This document shows positions 61,600-64,000 of a stretch of 64,000 nt of DNA, piece after piece. The position numbers and the translations under genes are program-made. Below the pieces are notes generated by a model. The model made no database searches. It saw only the letters and a program-made list of their open reading frames with translations, and was not told the DNA's origin. Origin of the DNA: Chaenocephalus aceratus (lineage: Eukaryota; Chordata; Actinopteri; Perciformes; Channichthyidae); contig CM043790.1 of assembly GCA_023974075.1 (NCBI GenBank), forward strand, positions 22,775,626 to 22,839,625, given 5' to 3'. Each line of letters opens with the position of its first letter. Position 1 is the stretch's first letter.

Positions 61600-64000
61600 A
61601 GTGGAGTAATCCCTTTAAATCTCTTTAGCTGTTCTGATCTATACTTCAGAGCATGGGGACAGTGTGGACAGCAGCTGCCTGCGAAGGATGTGTGTGACCT
61701 CAAGGGCGCAGAGGGAGTCGTAACACTGAGCGACCTCTGACCCCCGCTCACACACACTGTTTACTGTAGCATCGACTCAAGTGGACCTCCTATTACTCTG
61801 TACAATCATCCCAACTCTCTGCTGTGAAATGTGTGGTAGTGTGTGGGTTTGTGTGTGTGCTCCTCTTGTCAGCATGACACTGAAGTGAAAAGACAAGTGT
61901 CATTGAATCATTATGTCAAGAGAGAGGGAGCCAGAGAGAGAGAGAAAGAGGAGGAGAGATGAGAGGAAAGTGGGTTTAGGTGTAGAATTGTTGACGTATG
62001 TGTCAGTGACATAAAAGATAACCAAAGGAGAAAGGGAAGATGAAGATGAAGGCACAAAGGCTGGAGGAGGGAATAATTAAGGAGATAGGAAAGGGGCTGA
62101 AAGGAGGGAGACATCCTTATCTAAGATGAAGGTTTGGACTTGCAGGAGACACATTTTTCATAGCTTCATTTCTGTTGCCGGTCATATCATTTTACTCACA
62201 AAGAGCTGAGATCTGCAAATGTGGTAAGATAGCCACTACAGCGGTGATGAAGTAAAAACCAGAGCCGTTAAATGAAAACAAGGCAACATTTTATCTAATC
62301 TATTAGTTAAAGTAGGGGTTCCCTGGTGCTCGCTTTAATTATCTTAACTCTCTTTTGATCCTAAACACAAATAAACCTTGATACAAGATCTCAAAAGGCA
62401 GAGAGTTCACCGGTAATGAATCAAGTTAATCCATCTGTGAAAGTGTCATTTCCATTTCTACAGATTGCCTTAATTTTCTTTTTAAATCCACTAACCAGTG
62501 TGTTTGTGTCAGACCTTAATGCATCCGATTGATTGTATTCCCTCCCCATCTGACTTCCTTTTAAGTGCATCTAGATCTCAGCAATTAACTTGGTATTTTG
62601 TTACTGACAGCAGCGAATGGCAAAACTATAGAAATAAGTTGTGTTTAGAAAGACTTTTAAAACAATAACGCTTGTCTGTATTTGTTTGTTAGTTCAATAT
62701 CTACAACCTGGGTCAGTGTCTCCCAGTTGACTGTGGATCAATGGCTGCCAGTGGGATGGAAAGCTTTTCAATGTCCTGTACTGCAGCTCAGTAATGTGCT
62801 GCTCTCATCCAGACATACAGAAAGAATGGGCCTGAAGACATGCAGTGACACATATGCAAATACACACACACATACACACACACTCTCATTCATCATGTCT
62901 CCTTTTCTCTCCTCCCTCGGCGTGTTGCTCAGTGTGTGAACTCTCAGTTACAACACAGAGCCGTGTTTTTATGCTGCATAAATTGATGCATTCTTGTGTT
63001 TTTCTTTCTTTTTAATACAGCTCTGCTCCACTTGTGTGTATTTTACCAGCACGGCACTGTTGTTGTGTGCCTCATAAGTGCTAAGCTTTCCCCCTCTCCT
63101 CCTCTCTCTTCATTTACTTCCCTCCAGGGCTGATGTGATTTAAGGCTGTGCTTGAAGACTGAGGACTGGGCCGTTATCTGCCTGTTATTGATGCGAGCTG
63201 TAACTCTCACTGTCCACACTCTACAGAGTCTACAGGCAGCGGGAGAGAGAGACAGCGGACTGCTGCTCTAAAGGATGGGTGGAAGGAAGAAAACAGTGGA
63301 GAGATAATGCTGGCAGATTGATGGCTTTCTCCAGACTGTGTGGCGTTTTTCATGGATTTATGTAACAACAGAGTGCATGTTAAAGAAATGTAGTGATTTC
63401 TTCCAGCCTTCAGTTCTTCCCCATTATGTTATTCCAAACCTCCCTCTTCTTTCCTTCCCATTTCCTCTGCTTTCACGCCTTCCCTGGCATTCCCCCCCCT
63501 CTCTCTCCCTCTGTACATTATGTAGATGTCAATAATTTAACACAAGATTCAAGAATTCAGTACTTAACAACAGGTTATGATCTTTGCTATAAAAGCCATA
63601 AAATATGCGTTTGTGAATAAAATATGACTGTCTCTTTCAAAGCAGCTGAAACCTGTCAAGATTGCCATTTGTTTTCTGACAGTATCGCGGTGAAGTGACA
63701 GTTCAAAAGCGGGGGTTTGTCTTTATCTTGGCAGGTTTTCAATCTTTGCTCTATTTCTGCACACCGCGGAGCATTATTTTGTATCTATTGTTTTGTAGAC
63801 CGTCTTTCATCTCCGGGGCTTTGTTGTTTTTCTCTCCCTTGCCGTCTCTCGCTCCTCTCCCCCTCTTACATCCTGACTTCTTTCTTTTCTTACTTCTTTT
63901 ACAGTTTTATCATGTGTTGTACAGTTACAGTAGTGGGATTGATGCACATAAACAGCTAACACATCCCATTCTAACTACCCCTCCCTCCATCCTCCATCCT
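61600..64000. other. unique-looking intergenic DNA to the window edge
   Basis: No coding exon supported. There are purine-rich (61920-62110) and pyrimidine-rich (63405-63520, 63820-63900) stretches. By synteny a next gene such as wnt5b could begin beyond the edge, but I see no exon of it here. Confidence 0.4.

Noticed and set aside
63181..63330. Possible 5'UTR exon of a downstream gene such as wnt5b
   Set aside because: Only the synteny expectation and a GTGGAAGG-rich stretch support it; no start codon with coding context or clear donor.

Overview
The window is vertebrate nuclear DNA, almost certainly from a ray-finned (teleost) fish. Two intron-aware host genes are recognisable, an ERC1/ELKS-family gene and FBXL14. 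They sit tail to tail as I recall them in human 12p13.33. The rest is dense in fish-type mobile elements (hAT, PIF/Harbinger, P-like, IS630/Tc1-mariner-like, BEL/Pao, Ty3/gypsy including a chromovirus, DIRS-like, L2- and Rex-like LINEs) and long (CA)n tracts. No bacterial features are present.

Region 1 (1-22.1 kb, + strand): nineteen constitutive coding pieces of erc1, from inside the first coding exon to the stop at 19192, followed by a ~2.9-kb 3'UTR. Together they encode about 1069 residues. Three further exon-like elements were read directly: a 12-nt microexon (7998-8009), an in-frame 57-nt cassette candidate (9790-9846), and an alternative last exon encoding the C-terminus DDEEGIWA (14174-14200). 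The gene can therefore encode both the long form (Rab-binding-like tail) and the synaptic form (PDZ ligand). Its introns hold a hAT MITE (2172-2839), a (CA)n tract that starts six bases inside a splice donor, and two larger DNA transposons, one with an L2 LINE tail inside it.

Region 2 (22.2-24.9 kb, - strand): intact single-exon fbxl14, a 400-residue F-box/LRR substrate receptor of an SCF ubiquitin ligase, converging on erc1.

Region 3 (24.9-34.6 kb): DNA transposons. The main one is a 5.0-kb element with 31-bp inverted repeats, an 8-bp target duplication and a THAP-domain remnant (P-element-like). A 3.2-kb PIF/Harbinger element with its own AAT duplication is nested in it.

Region 4 (34.6-52.6 kb): retroelements, mostly on the - strand. 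In order: a broken Ty3/gypsy element; a Harbinger MITE with a perfect 66-bp palindrome; a DIRS-like Gag remnant interrupted by a complete-ended BEL/Pao element; and a LINE interrupted by a chromodomain-bearing Ty3/gypsy element. The BEL/Pao element has near-identical LTRs and one uninterrupted 1276-codon frame that runs from Gag and protease straight into the extreme C-terminal domain, with reverse transcriptase, RNase H and integrase core missing.

Region 5 (52.8-58.5 kb): an older IS630/mariner-like element split by two hAT insertions. The larger hAT (4.84 kb) contains repeated, promoter-plus-ORF-like cassettes including a 232-codon ORF that I do not recognise. This is the best candidate here for something undescribed.

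Region 6 (58.5-64 kb): a LINE 3' tail, three dinucleotide microsatellites and no gene I can support. Exact target-site duplications around most elements allow the order of insertion to be read.
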